Source of the DNA: Sisyra terminalis
Taxonomy: Eukaryota > Arthropoda > Insecta > Neuroptera > Sisyridae
NCBI GenBank assembly: GCA_958496175.1
Contig: OY292274.1
Coordinates: 14,777,689 to 14,841,688, forward strand
Length of the DNA: 64,000 nt
Direction of reading: 5' to 3'
Shown here: one piece after another, positions 35,020 through 45,983 of the stretch
Numbering within the stretch: the first letter of the stretch is position 1
How the letters are laid out: the number at the start of each line of letters is the position of its first letter
Notes under the pieces: model-generated
What the model was told of the DNA's origin: nothing
The model's input: the letters and a program-made list of their open reading frames with translations, nothing else
The model's database searches: none
Program-made: the position numbers and the translations under genes

Positions 35020-35937
35020 TTAGATTGTTCGGAAAATAATTTCGTTTTTTTTTGTGGTAATGAAAGGCAATTTTTGTATAGTGAATACAATTTTTATTAA
35101 ATTATATATTGGCCATTCTGGTTCAATACCTTTTGCCATTTTTCTGGCTGTATTATGATTTTTCACTGAAAAATTTTTTGCTCTTTTTTAGACAAAAACT
35201 GTTCTTGGGGGATTTTTAACATCCTCATTTAAAGTAAAGGTTTTACCATCTAAAAGATTTTGCAGTGGTCAAAACCACTAATAAACCGAAGGTGCCAGAT
35301 CTGTAGAATATGATGGGTATGGCATTTTATTCCATTCAAATTGTAAAAGCTTTAGGCGAGTAACAAAAGTAATGTGAGGTCAAATTTCTCCCCATAAAAA
35401 TATAGGGAGCCCATATATCGCGTTTCGAGGTTAATCCTAGGTTTTTCAAGTGGGTCATTAACAATTTAATTTGGTAAATTTTACCTTTTACCGATCTCAC
35501 GTGCTGTTATTCACTGGTTTGCATCAACTAATGATTTCATTGTGACTTGGTCAGCTTAAATGGGTCTTCCAGACCGTGGTGCATCTTCGACATCAATATT
35601 GCCGACGATCAAAATTTTACAAACGAGTTTTGGCACTGGCGTGCTGCCGATACATCTTCGGTTACATCGGTTAATATTTTTTTGATTAAATAGCATTTTA
35701 TCTTTTATATAGTGAAAAAGTAATATATGAGGAAAATTCTGGTTTTTGCTCTCCATATTTAAAAGGACACGAACCAAAAACTATTACGTAGAATCACTTA
35801 CACTTTTTCACATAGAAGCCTTGCTATATTAGCTCTCAAAACATACAATGATTATCCGGCTTAATTGTAAAATAAGTGCAAAAAATACAATTAAATCATT
35901 TATCGGGAAAAAACGAAATTACTTTCCGAACAACCAA
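35020..35937 (-). mobile_element. Internally deleted mariner element, copy B
   Basis: This is the sister of 1324-2237, colinear with only scattered differences. Ends are ttagattgttcggaaaataa (35020) and the complement of ttactttccgaacaaccaa (to 35937). TA lies at 35018-35019. The minus-strand transposase start is better preserved than in copy A: MESKNQNF at about 35750, then IDVEDAPRSGRP near 35565, and HLKNLGLTSKRDIW near 35455. The catalytic centre is missing and stops occur after each piece. It is dead. Confidence 0.85.
35556..35755 (-). pseudogene. mariner transposase N-terminus in copy B
   Basis: The frame starts at MESKNQNFPHILLF and ends in VEDAPRSGRP, as in the DNA-binding half of mariner transposases, where the first helix-turn-helix leads into this conserved acidic/GRP linker. 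The middle has drifted (basic residues replaced). Upstream residues MVRVLLN come from the untranslated leader, so the Met of MESK is the likely original start. Confidence 0.7.
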
Positions 35938-36689
35938 TTTAAAGCATCAGAACTGGCTTTGTTTCATCTTTGTCAAAACTTTATTTTTTAGGAAATAAAA
36001 CAAATGGAAGTAACTATAAAACTCTTTGTAAACTTATGGGCAATTCTTTGTTTGCACACGATACGTAGCCATGTTTTTTAAATCCCTCCTACAGATCAAT
36101 TCTCAATTAAGGATAGACCGCAACAAAAAATGGTCGAGAATCACTGTTAGTTACATTAGTTACATACAAATCAAAAGTTAATGAATCTACTTCTTTAAAA
36201 TTTGATAGAGTATATTGACGTGATTGAAGTATATTTTGGGTAAAATATGAGAAATTGTAATAAATAAGGCCCTTATTTTGGTTGCTGAAGTTGTTGTCCA
36301 ATTCTCTAAACGCATTAGTTTACAGTGGCAACATTCTCTGAAATTCTATTTTAAAAAAATCTATAGAAACAAAAATACATAAAAAATAATTTATTTTTTG
36401 CTAAATGTGGTTGTCTTTATGTTAATCATAACTGTATAATACAGAAAAATTGTCAAAAATAAGAAATTAAGGTAAAAAATCAAAAACAAATACAAAATCA
36501 GTGAATCGATTCTATCCTTACCTAAAAAAAATAGTTAAAAATATTGGTGGCCACTGATTATAAATTAATAATCATGTAACAATCCTAAAAATTATTTCGT
36601 TATTATCAATGTTTTTGACCTAAATTTCATAAATTTTAAGCGCCTTAGCGTCAATATACTGATAAGCTTCAATGAACAAAAAAGATTAA
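35938..36689. other. No gene seen
   Basis: AT-rich DNA between a mariner and a Helitron. A 64-codon minus-strand frame at 36107-36301 has no recognisable motif. Confidence 0.35.
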
Positions 36690-38491
36690 TCTATACTAAT
36701 ATATAAAATTCTTACGTCTGTCTGTACATTTCGATTTTTAACCCAATTTTTGGGTAAATATTTGTTTCAAGAGGCCCTTATTCCAAATTTAACATTTTTA
36801 AAATTTTTGTCTGTCTGTCTGTCTGTGTGTCCCGATTTAACTAAAGAACGGAACAACCGAATTTAATGAAATTTGGTATTAAGATATAACACAATTTCCC
36901 ACAGATTATAGGCTACTTATCATTCCAAAAAAATAATAAGGGAAGGTATTCCCAAGGGATGAAAACAAATTTTTTTACACTAGATAGGTGAGTTATGTAT
37001 CATTAGAAAGGTAATTAAAAGTTAAAAAATAATCTGTAAAAAATTTTTAGTTGAACTGATACAAAGCACAGTAAATTCAGTTTAATGTTTAAATAATTGC
37101 CTCTTTGAAATATAAACCTTTATATATAAATAACACATAGTTGATGTTAATAGCGTAATGGCTTACGTATCTAACATTCTGAGGCTCCTAATTATAAAGA
37201 CGTGGGTTCGAATCTTACAGTAAACTTTTTTTTTTATTTTTTTTTTACAAAATTGTTGTAAATAGATCCTTGGAGTTGTTCAATAAGGAAATATTAACGA
37301 AAAAAAGTAATAGTAGCAGTAGTAATAATAATAATAATAATAGTAATAAAACTTAAAGAAAATACGTTTTCAAAACCGTGCAAACATAAACTCCTGTATT
37401 TATATATCCCCTCTGACTGATGAAATTTTAATATTCGATGTATTCCTTTTAAGTAGACATCTGATAGGAATTTTTTTTTGAAAATTCCTACCCTAAAAGA
37501 ATAAAACGGGTGGCTTAGTTTGTATGAGAAAATGTAATCAACAATCGAAATTTTGAATTTAATAAGTGTAATTAACAAATAAATAATTAATTAATAATAA
37601 GTTTCTGTTTTTGTTATATCATTCTAACTACAGCATTTTAAATAACGTCATTTCACTTAATTAGTATGAAAGTTTAGGTAGTAGGTACTTATACCAAATA
37701 TCAAAAGTTTTTAAGTTTTGTTTGTTTTTCAACAATCAAACTTTTTTAAAATCTAATATTTATGAACCAATGATTGTGACCTGGAGCAATTATTTAACAT
37801 TAAAGGAGCAATTTTTTGTCATATATTTCATTATCGATCAAAAAATAAAATCTTCCAAACCAACTTTTCTTCGGTGTTTAGAAAAATTTGAAAATCAATT
37901 ATTGTTATTGAAAATAAATAAAATATTCGAATTTCCTTCCACGCTTTCTATCTATTTCCTAAAATTTTGAATGTGCAACGTCAAAATGTGCGATATCGAA
38001 TTGCTTTTTAGTCATGATAATCAAAATAAAGGTCATAATTTTTTTCGTTTTACATTGTTTTACTCGATGCAGATATATAATAAGAAAGGGTTTTTGATAA
38101 TTCCTCCCCTAAAAAAGTGAAAAATGGTGGCAAAGTTTGTACGACATACCGTCTATTAAACAATCGAAATTTCAAATTTAATTATCAAAGTATGTTCGTT
38201 ATAGACGAAACGTTTTATTGCTTAAAATAAAACAATGTTGGTTTATTATTAGATTCAAGAACGTAGGATCTGCTTAAAAATTTAAACTCTAATATATAGA
38301 TCTGAAAAAGGTCAAGTTCATAAGTGAGCATTAAGTTTTTTGGCTTTCATATAAAACATTAGTGAGCGAATATCGAGTAGCGAGCAATTCGGCGAACTAA
38401 AAGAAAATGGTTTAAGTATTAAAATATAAATTAAAAAAGAAAATATATTCTACACCTACGTTACGCAGACGAAGTCGCGGGGATCAGCTAG
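36690..38491 (+). mobile_element. Non-autonomous Helitron, copy 1
   Basis: The element starts A|TCTATACTAATATATAAAA (TC at 36690) and ends gaagtcgcggggatcagCTAG|T (CTAG at 38488-38491). TC...CTRR ends and insertion between A and T without a target duplication define Helitrons. It is 1802 bp, about 600 bp shorter than copies 2 and 3 because a block before the 3' end is deleted. It encodes no Rep/helicase. A tRNA-like module sits at 37141-37221 and a (TAA)n-rich stretch at 37306-37342. An open frame on the opposite strand (37294-37578) is shared in part with copy 3. Confidence 0.85.
37141..37250 (+). ncRNA. tRNA-like Pol III promoter module in Helitron copy 1
   Basis: An A box (tagcgtaatgg at 37151-37161) with a possible D stem gcgt/acgt is followed 43 bases after the A box by a canonical B box (gggttcgaatc at 37204-37214). 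A long T run (37227-37248) could terminate RNA polymerase III. The anticodon arm does not fold, so this is not a working tRNA but a tRNA-derived promoter. The same module is in copies 2 and 3. Confidence 0.6.
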
Positions 38492-38643
38492 TTATTAATA
38501 AATGTACATCCATTATAATGTTATGTGTTGCAACTATTGAATTTTTCATAATAACCATCAAAAAATTAAAAGTTTCAAAGCTTGAAGTTATTATAATTCA
38601 AAAAAGCAAACAAAATATCTCAAGAATTTCAAATATAAGTATA

Positions 38644-39521
38644 GGCTGGGCCATATATTTTTTTTCAAATGCTACAAAATTAAAACTAATGAATATTTTT
38701 TCGTTCTGATTTTTTTATTTGAAAGTCCCATCCTTGCGTCTAATTGTGGAATACAACATCATTCATATGGCTGCCTATACAGTAGCTCATTCGTTCAGTC
38801 CAATTTTTTTAGTACATTTTCGATGGTATGCGGCAAAATTTCGCCAATGGCGACACGAATATTGTCCTTGAGAGCATCAATCGTGGCTGGCTTGTTGGCA
38901 TAACACTTGTCTTTGACGGCACCCCGAAGATAATAGTCTTATGGTGTCAAATCGCAGCTTCTTGATGGCCAAACGACGTCAGCATTTCGGCTGATAATGC
39001 GATTTTCGAAAACAGTACGCAAAAGATCAATTGTAACGTTGCTTTTGTGGCATGTAGCGCCGTCCTGCTGAAACCAAATGCCGCCCAAGTCATATTTTTC
39101 GATTTCTGGAAACAAAACTTTGTAACGGCGGCTCCTGCCTCATTTTCAAAGAAAAATGGGCTAATGATGCCGCCAGACCAAAATCCGCACCAAACCGTCA
39201 CTCTCTGAAAATGCATCAGCTTCTCTTCGATCACATGCGGGTTCTCCGTGCCCCAAATACGACAATTTTGCTTGTTTACATACCCGCCAAGGTGGAAATG
39301 CGCTTCATCCGAAAAGATGATTTTTCGGCCAAAATCGACATCCTCTGGACCCATTTTCAAAGTATGTTTTCAATATTTCAAAGCGTTCTTTAAGCGTGTA
39401 CTCAACCATTTTTGTTCAGCGCAAACAATAAACTAATTTTCTGTCAAAAGCGAAATGGCATTAGTGTTACCGTTCACGAAATAAATGGTAGTAGAAAAAG
39501 AAAACGCTAGATAGCCCACCC
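38644..39521 (-). mobile_element. Internally deleted DD41D mariner
   Basis: Inverted ends ggctgggccatatat (38644) and the complement of agatagcccaccc (to 39521), flanked by TA at 38642-38643 and 39522-39523. It is 878 bp against about 1.3 kb for a full element; the missing part is the rest of the DNA-binding domain (see next entry). It is related to, but distinct from, the element at 19322-20602. Confidence 0.85.
38715..39400 (-). pseudogene. mariner transposase, DD41D, with internal deletion
   Basis: The start near 39400 gives MVEYTLKERFEILKTYFENG, then the frame jumps straight to GPEDVDFGRKIIFSDEAHFH, so the HTH-to-catalytic segment was removed by one deletion that also shifts the frame. 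The first Asp is in FSDEAHF, and VTVWCGFWSGGIISPFFFE follows. After another shift the second Asp is in IWFQQDGATCH. The third is in the DYYLRG motif, 41 residues on, just after a premature TAA. The C-terminus (WTERMSYCIGSHMNDVVF) is near 38760. The well-kept catalytic part suggests recent decay. Confidence 0.85.
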
Positions 39522-39523
39522 TA

Positions 39524-40980
39524 TATTATATCTAAAACGACCTAAATAAAATAGTTCGGATTTTGTACATATGTTCGAAAGTATTGTAAGAATACAGGAA
39601 TCGAACACAGCAATAGATATATTGTAATTTTACTTAAATTTTTAATTTTGGTTCTACCCTCATAGTGGCTATTTTTTTTCTTGTTACTTTTTTATAACGT
39701 TTAAACATTAAAAATTGAAATGGATTTGATCCATTTATTGAATTTAAAACTTAGTTTTTTTTTTTTAATCAAGACATATCATCACGCAATCTAAATGTTC
39801 TTTGTTATTATTGGTAAGATTAACAAACGGAAAATTGTCACTTGAATTGAACATGAGCCTTTGGATCTTCCCAAGCCACCAGATAACCTGATTACTTACT
39901 TGAAAATTGTTTTTCTTAATTTACATGTAATAGTAGAAAGCTTTACAATCGCGTGATTACTTTTCTAGATTAGTAACGTAAAACAATTTCTTTTCAAATC
40001 AACATTCTACATCTGATTACCCAATGTTTAAACTAATCACATGAAGAGGTACGGATCAAGAAGAATTTAAGACATTAATTTGATTGAATTAAATTACAGA
40101 CGACTCAGAATGATTACAAATTCACTAATAAGTTTAACTTTCAACAGTATTGCATTATTGAAAATTTAATTGTACAATAGCAAATCGTATTTTACAACCA
40201 TATATAGACCTGGATTGTCTTATATCATTTATTTATATTATATTGCATTAATACTATATAGAATGTAAACTAAGCTAAAATTTAGCAAGTCGCGACATAG
40301 CCTTAGCAGCTAGAGCAACAATAAATAAATACAATTAAAAAAAAATCGCTTGTGATAAGAAGACAATAAATACTGAGAATTAGACATGATGGAAAATATA
40401 GATAATCTATTGGCTTTTTTCCCATCAGACTTTTCAACACTATCCTTTTATCATCCTTAATTGTTTACTATTAATTTCATTTCATATATCTAAATTTTAA
40501 CTTTTCTCCGTTTGAAAATCTTCTTTTTTATATTCTTATTGTTTCGGAAAAAATAATGTTGAACAATAATAAATTCTAGCATAACGAAGAGTTTAGCGTT
40601 AAAAAAAAATCACTTTTACAAATGTTTGATAAACTTCCTTTATGAAAGCCGGTTTTAATGTAGGTTTTACTCTCTGTGGTGAGGGAAATTTCCTTTCTAT
40701 ATTGCAGCTTTGAAAAATAATTAATAGAGTCAAGGCGCTTGAATTCATATTTGATGAACGTAGTCAGGGTTATGATTGAGGGTGCAAGCAAAGAGAAATA
40801 ATATTATGTGCTCTAAAAAGTTAATTAATAATGAAAAAAGTTAAAACCGCTTATTACTTCCATAATATATACGAGAATATAAATAATTATGTAGTTTTAA
40901 TCTATAATAACAAATCTATGACAACGTCTGCTGTGTTCAAATAGTTCATTAGAGATCACTAGAGATCACATTAGATTTTG
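39524..40980. other. No gene seen over about 1.5 kb
   Basis: AT-rich DNA. A minus-strand frame of 71 codons at 40576-40791 has no recognisable motif. Confidence 0.35.
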
Positions 40981-40989
40981 ATTTACTGT

Positions 40990-41660
40990 AGACCATTGAT
41001 TCCCAATGTGTGGACCGCGGCTGCTTGGGAAGTCACGAAAGCTTTTATTCAATAAAACAATTCGGTAACTTTCTTGGAATTTCAAATTCTCGAATTTTGG
41101 CAACAACACATTAAATTTGAAATTTGATAGCATGGAGCTTTAAAATTTTTGGATATCGATAAAAGAAAAATATCCACTGCTTAGTGGTATAGCTCATCGA
41201 ATATAAATTCCATTCACAACATTCTATTAGCATGAAGCTGGATTTTCGGCAGTCGCAATAATAAAAGTTAATATCGTTCGAAAATTAACGTTGAGCAAGA
41301 ATTCAGAAGTTGTGTAGTGAACAACAATAATAACCCATCTATCCCATTAATAATTTTGATAATGTTAATCATCAATCGATGTTGAATAAATTGTTAGTAA
41401 ATTTAAAATTTAAAAACTAAACTAACCACCTTCAGGTGCACATCAAATGCGTGTCGAACCCCCTTATTGAATACATTTGGACATACGATATACCGTTGCA
41501 ACCAAAATCATGGTGGTTGTCCAATCTTAATATGGATATTACCGAACCAATTGGAATTAGGTATATATTGGTTGTTTCCCAATTCCACCACTAAAGCGGC
41601 ATAATGCCCAGCGTTGAACAAGGGCGGATTCAGGATTTTTTTTCAGGGGGGGGGTACAAT
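40990..41660. other. Two isolated hAT-like terminal sequences
   Basis: The segment ccattgattcccaatgtgtg then gaccgcggctg at 40993-41023 resembles a hAT end of the CAGTGGTTCCCAA type. A separate aagggcggattcaggatttt followed by a run of nine G at 41619-41653 resembles another transposon end. Neither has a visible partner or target duplication, so these are orphan ends. Confidence 0.3.
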
Positions 41661-42659
41661 ATCATCTTTCATTTGCAAGAGCGTGAAACGGATCACGAAA
41701 AAAATTCGTAATTCCAGCCAGAAATAGACTAGAGTTTCACTAATGTTCTTTCTGTTATTTTATTTTTTATTCATATATTTTTACAACTTTAATAATTTGA
41801 TTTGCTTCCAAGTATGTACTGTTATGGAATCTCCACAATACACAAAAATATCCCCAATTCCGTCCTTGGTGTTGAATGTTCCAACGGCCGCAACGCATCG
41901 CACAATTGAGCATTCGAAATAGCTGTGCTCTCGGGAGCGATGCGCAAATGTAACCAACAAAATGACTGAAAAATTTACGGTCTATTTTAAAAATTAAGAA
42001 TTAATTGAAATAGTTGACGATAACGAAATTTTATTATTTAAAATTCCCTTAAAGGTTGTCAAAATTTGTCAAACTCAATTTTTCTCCAACTAAACTAAGT
42101 CTCATGCAGTCTACTAAGCACTGGTAATTGGAAAACAACCATTATACTATCATACGGAAAATAATTTTAAATGGGACGTTTTCGAATTTATCAAGAGAGT
42201 CAAAAATTTAGAAAAAAAATTGATGTACTAAAGAAGCCGCAAACGAAAAAAGATTGGGAGCTTCTGTTGTAGATATTTTTTAATAGGATGCGATTTAAAT
42301 GTACGTCGAAAAAGGTAAAAATCACGTCCAAAAAGTTTGTTTAAACGCCAGATAATAAGATGGAACTGTTCTTTTATAATATGGACAGAAATATATTATA
42401 TTGGACATCTATTTATGGAAAAAAATGCAACAAGGGATTAAAATTTAATTTACAGCTGTATATTGTAAAATTATTTTAAATATAAACAATAACATCAAAA
42501 TATTATAATAAGTTGATAAAAATGTTTAGATGTGCAATATATACGCCAATATAAAAAAATTCAATTAAAAAAGAATTTTTGATTAAAAATTAACATTGAT
42601 TTTATTGTTGATATACCTAGCAAATTTATTGATTTATAATTAACAAATAAATTGATTTT

Positions 42660-43370
42660 ACAGACGTGAAATAATAAACAAACTTTTGCAAAGGCAGCAG
42701 CACTTTTCGTAGAAAAGTGGAAAGAAACTGTTCAGGAATTTATTAATTATTTCAATGCACTACGTGGCTAAAACCATATCAAAATTAGTTCGATGGTACA
42801 GCATCAAGATATCTAAGTACAAACAATGGGATTGAATCTACCAATTCCATAATTAAAAAAGAATTTTTTTTAAGAGATCGTTTATCTGTTTCTCAATTTT
42901 TAAATAAATTAAATGATTTACTAATTAAATGATCTACGGACAGAAATCCAGAGCTGTAAAGCAACAAAACTTTTTCTGGGAAATCAACAGTTACATTAAA
43001 AAAATTAACCGAATCTTATCATTGGGCTTTACAAAACAAGAAAATAATATAAGTGGATAATACATAGTATGTATGTACTTCAAATTTGAGTTATAAAAGT
43101 ATAACTTGGTAACTACATATATTATTGAAGACTGGAAAACTTTTTAAAAGTTTTAATAGAGATTTTATGGCACTTAGGCGTTTAGTAAAGATGCTGATAT
43201 TAGTAAATGAAGATTGTACGTGTCCAATATTTCAAATAAAATATAAGTGCAAGCATACGTTGGGTTTTCTAATCCGTTTGAAAAAAATTGAAGTCCCTGA
43301 GGAAACTAAATGTATTCCTTTAGGACAAAAACATAAACGTGGGCGCCTATCAAAAGCAAAGAAAGTATGA
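42660..43370 (+). pseudogene. Mutator-like (MULE) transposase, C-terminal relic with SWIM finger
   Basis: Pieces in order: KAAALFVEKWKETVQEFINYF (about 42690-42755), STNNGIESTNSIIKKEF followed by LSVSQFLNKLNDLL (about 42815-42930), and a final open frame at 43125-43370. That frame contains CTCPIFQIKYKCKH, the CxC...CxH of a SWIM zinc finger, followed by LGFLIRLKK and the basic tail LGQKHKRGRLSKAKK. This order (end of the catalytic domain, then SWIM finger) is that of MULE transposases. Frameshifts and stops break it, and the DDE core and ends were not identified. Confidence 0.7.
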
Positions 43371-43749
43371 ATTATTCAATAAATTTATTTATTTGACCTC
43401 TTAATGTTTGCTACTTGGCGTTTTTAATTCTATTTTGTACATGCTTGTGTAGTCGTTTTATACTTAAATTATACATCTATTTGATATATCTTGGAGTTAA
43501 ATGGAGTTAAACCTGGCGTGCAAATCACCTATTTAAAAAATTAAATATCTGGCGTTAATTAGCATATTTTAATGTACACATATGTATATAATTACCCCTT
43601 TTTAAAACATAGGTATTTACTACTATGGTCATTATTTTGTAATAGTGTGACGAATCTCGAGGGTCGGAAATATTACCTAGAAGGGCCATTACTTAGCTAG
43701 TTCATTATAAGAATTTGAATGAAATTCCCCAATTCATATATATATATAT

Positions 43750-44325
43750 ATGCAAATTCGATCATTGATTCCTCAGATGTAATGATGATATCTCAAAATA
43801 ATAAATAATAAATTTGTTATCTTTGTATTTCATTTCATACTTTGACTTACCTCCTGTATGGATTAAATTTTACTATATGTGTACTGTATGCATCTAATTC
43901 TGGTATAGTAATTGTAAACCACTGATAAAATATTTTTAATATTGCAATGGTAAACTTGAAATTCTTTAAATTGTTAAATTTATGGAACGATTTTCTTCTA
44001 AAAATTCTGTCAATTCAACATTCGGAGAATTATAAAAAATTGATGAAAATGTGGAAATGAATAGTATAACCGTTGAAAGAACTGTATCGAAAATTGCAAA
44101 TTTGATAGTTAATTCCTCAGATGTAATGATGATATCTCAAAATAATAAATAATGAATTCGTTATCTAAGTATTTTATTTCATACTTTGACTTACCTCCTG
44201 CATGGATGCAATTTTACTATATGTGTACTGTACGCATTAGAATTCTGGTGTACCTAATTGTAAACCATTGATAAAATAGTTTGTAAATTGCATTGATATA
44301 CTAGAAATTCCTAAAATTATATGAC
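43750..44325. repeat. Direct duplication of a roughly 232-bp block, offset 344 bp
   Basis: The block starting gcaaattcgatcattgattc (43752) recurs as gcaaatttgatagttaattc (44096) with the same order: cctcagatgtaatgatgata, tcatactttgacttacctcc, tactatatgtgtactgta, ttgtaaacca.tgataaaata. The two copies have diverged by substitutions and small gaps and are separated by about 110 unrelated bases. A (TA)n run at 43738-43751 precedes the first copy. Confidence 0.85.
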
Positions 44326-44389
44326 TCACTAATTGGAGTTTACATTGTGAATTTGTAATTGCGGTGAATTTATATTAGTTATTTTATTA

Positions 44390-44461
44390 TCTAAATTAGA
44401 CCAATTATGCCAACCAAACGAAAAGCCAACGTTTGGTTACAACGTCTGCCGGGTCCGCTAG
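44390..44461 (+). mobile_element. Helitron-like 3' terminus of a further family
   Basis: The sequence carries a strong hairpin (aaccaaacg...cgtttggtt at 44412-44439), then caacgtctgccgggtccg and CTAG|T (CTAG at 44458-44461). A hairpin close before CTRR at an A/T-type insertion point is the Helitron 3' layout. The 5' end was not found; the duplicated block upstream may be part of its body. Confidence 0.5.
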
Positions 44462-44646
44462 TTTTACTATAAAATGAAAAATATGTATAAAGAAGTATCG
44501 TAATGAGGGAAGTAATATTTTAACGAAAATTTCCACTTTGACTACTATTGTCTACTATATCCACGTTGACAGAACTTCTTTATCTACGTATGTTTCTATC
44601 ATAGGAGTTTTAAAAAGGATACATCATAGAGAGATAAAGTTATAAT

Positions 44647-45222
44647 CAATACCGTCTTCACCATAAGGGCACACGGGGCCCGTGCCCAGGGCCCCCATTC
44701 CCAGGGGGCCCCGAAGGATTACATAATCTAATAAAATCAGATAAATTGGAAGAAACTTTTCCAAACGTAAAAATTGCTACAAGAATATTCCTTTGCCTAA
44801 TGGTTACTAATTGTAGTGGAGAGCGGTCATTTTCGCAGCTTAAGAGAATAAAAAATGTATTGTAAAGAACAATGTTACAAGAACGACTGAGTAATTTATC
44901 AATTATGTGCATAGAAAGTGATATCCTTCAAAAAATTGACTTTAGGATATAATAGAAGATTTTGCTCAACAGAAATCCCGAAAGAAATCGTTATCGTAAT
45001 CGTAACCAAAAATCCAGCAGCATTCTAATATAATTAATGATATTAGAATTATTTATAGATTTAGATATTAAAATTACTTTTATATTATACTGTATTTGAT
45101 TACCTATAATAAATGGTCATACATAGTAAAAAAAATGTTACTATAATTCGCTTTTTTTACTTTCCAAAAGGGCCCAAATTCTTAAGTGCCCAAGGACCCG
45201 AGTCTAGTTTAAGACGGCCCTG
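44647..45222 (+). mobile_element. Internally deleted hAT element with 8-bp target duplication
   Basis: The ends caataccgtctt (44647) and aagacggccctg (to 45222) are inverted repeats, flanked by gttataat (44639-44646) and gttatcat (45223-45230), an 8-bp duplication with one mismatch. Subterminal GC-rich words (gggcccgtgcccagggcccc left; gggcccaaattcttaagtgc right) mirror each other. The 576-bp element keeps only the 3' end of the transposase (next entry). Confidence 0.85.
44772..44955 (+). pseudogene. hAT transposase dimerisation domain (3' relic)
   Basis: The plus strand reads ATRIFLCLMVTNCSGERSFS then QLKRIKNVL, a stop, and TMLQERLSNLSIMCIESDIL. GERSFSQLKRIKN and the ERLSNL...I-E motif are the hAT C-terminal dimerisation signature of the ZMYM1-like group. 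One TAA interrupts the domain. Everything upstream, including the catalytic core, is deleted. Confidence 0.85.
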
Positions 45223-45230
45223 GTTATCAT

Positions 45231-45983
45231 TATTTCACATAATGATTAAAATCAATTAATATTAACCTGAAATGAGAATTAAGTTAATGTGAGGAAAAAT
45301 AATTTTGAAAAAAAGGAATTTTAATTCTTTTAACTAAGCTTTAGAAGTCCCTGATAATTTTAATAACCAAAAATAAGTGATATTTATTACTTAAATATAC
45401 GATAATGCTATTGTATCATTAAAGAGTATTGCATGCATGTGATTAAATTGTGATCAAAGAAGAAATCAGATAGTGGGTGCATAAAGAACGTTTCATTTTT
45501 GTTTTGCGTTTTAAATTACGAGATTTAAATCATTAATAATGAGAAGAACAGAATGATTTTTGTGTTGAAAAAGATGATAATAGTCAACAGTAGTTAATGA
45601 ATACAAATAATGTAACCAATATCTTAGACTACATCGACTACATTCATACTTAAGTGCAGGCTAGAACAAATTATTCACAAGATTAAAATGATTAGACATT
45701 TTTTAATATTGGCCCTCAACGACAATTAATACATTAAATTTTTTATTATTTTTTGGTATGAAAAATTGTATTTTTTGATAGTGTTTAAAATAAGTATCGT
45801 GTTCGTAACTTATTACTTACTGAAGATATTCGGCTCAAAAGTATCACTAGAAAATCGTAATATTTGATATATAAATTTTCGTGATTAACATGAAAATCGT
45901 TAGAACTTTAAATTTTGGTGAAATGATTCGTATTTTTTGGATAAAAGTAAAAAAAAAGCAAGAAAATATTTAATCTTTTACTA
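45231..45983. other. No gene seen
   Basis: AT-rich DNA without recognisable features. Confidence 0.35.

Noticed and set aside
37141..37221. A real tRNA gene
   Set aside because: A and B boxes and a T arm are visible, but the anticodon arm does not pair and the acceptor ends do not match. The same sequence recurs inside each Helitron copy.
39211..39436. Plus-strand open frames over the mariner at 38644-39521
   Set aside because: They are antisense to the well-supported minus-strand transposase.
44658..44912. Minus-strand 84-codon frame with a Gly/Pro-rich end
   Set aside because: Antisense to the hAT dimerisation domain; the Gly/Pro part translates the GC-rich hAT terminus.
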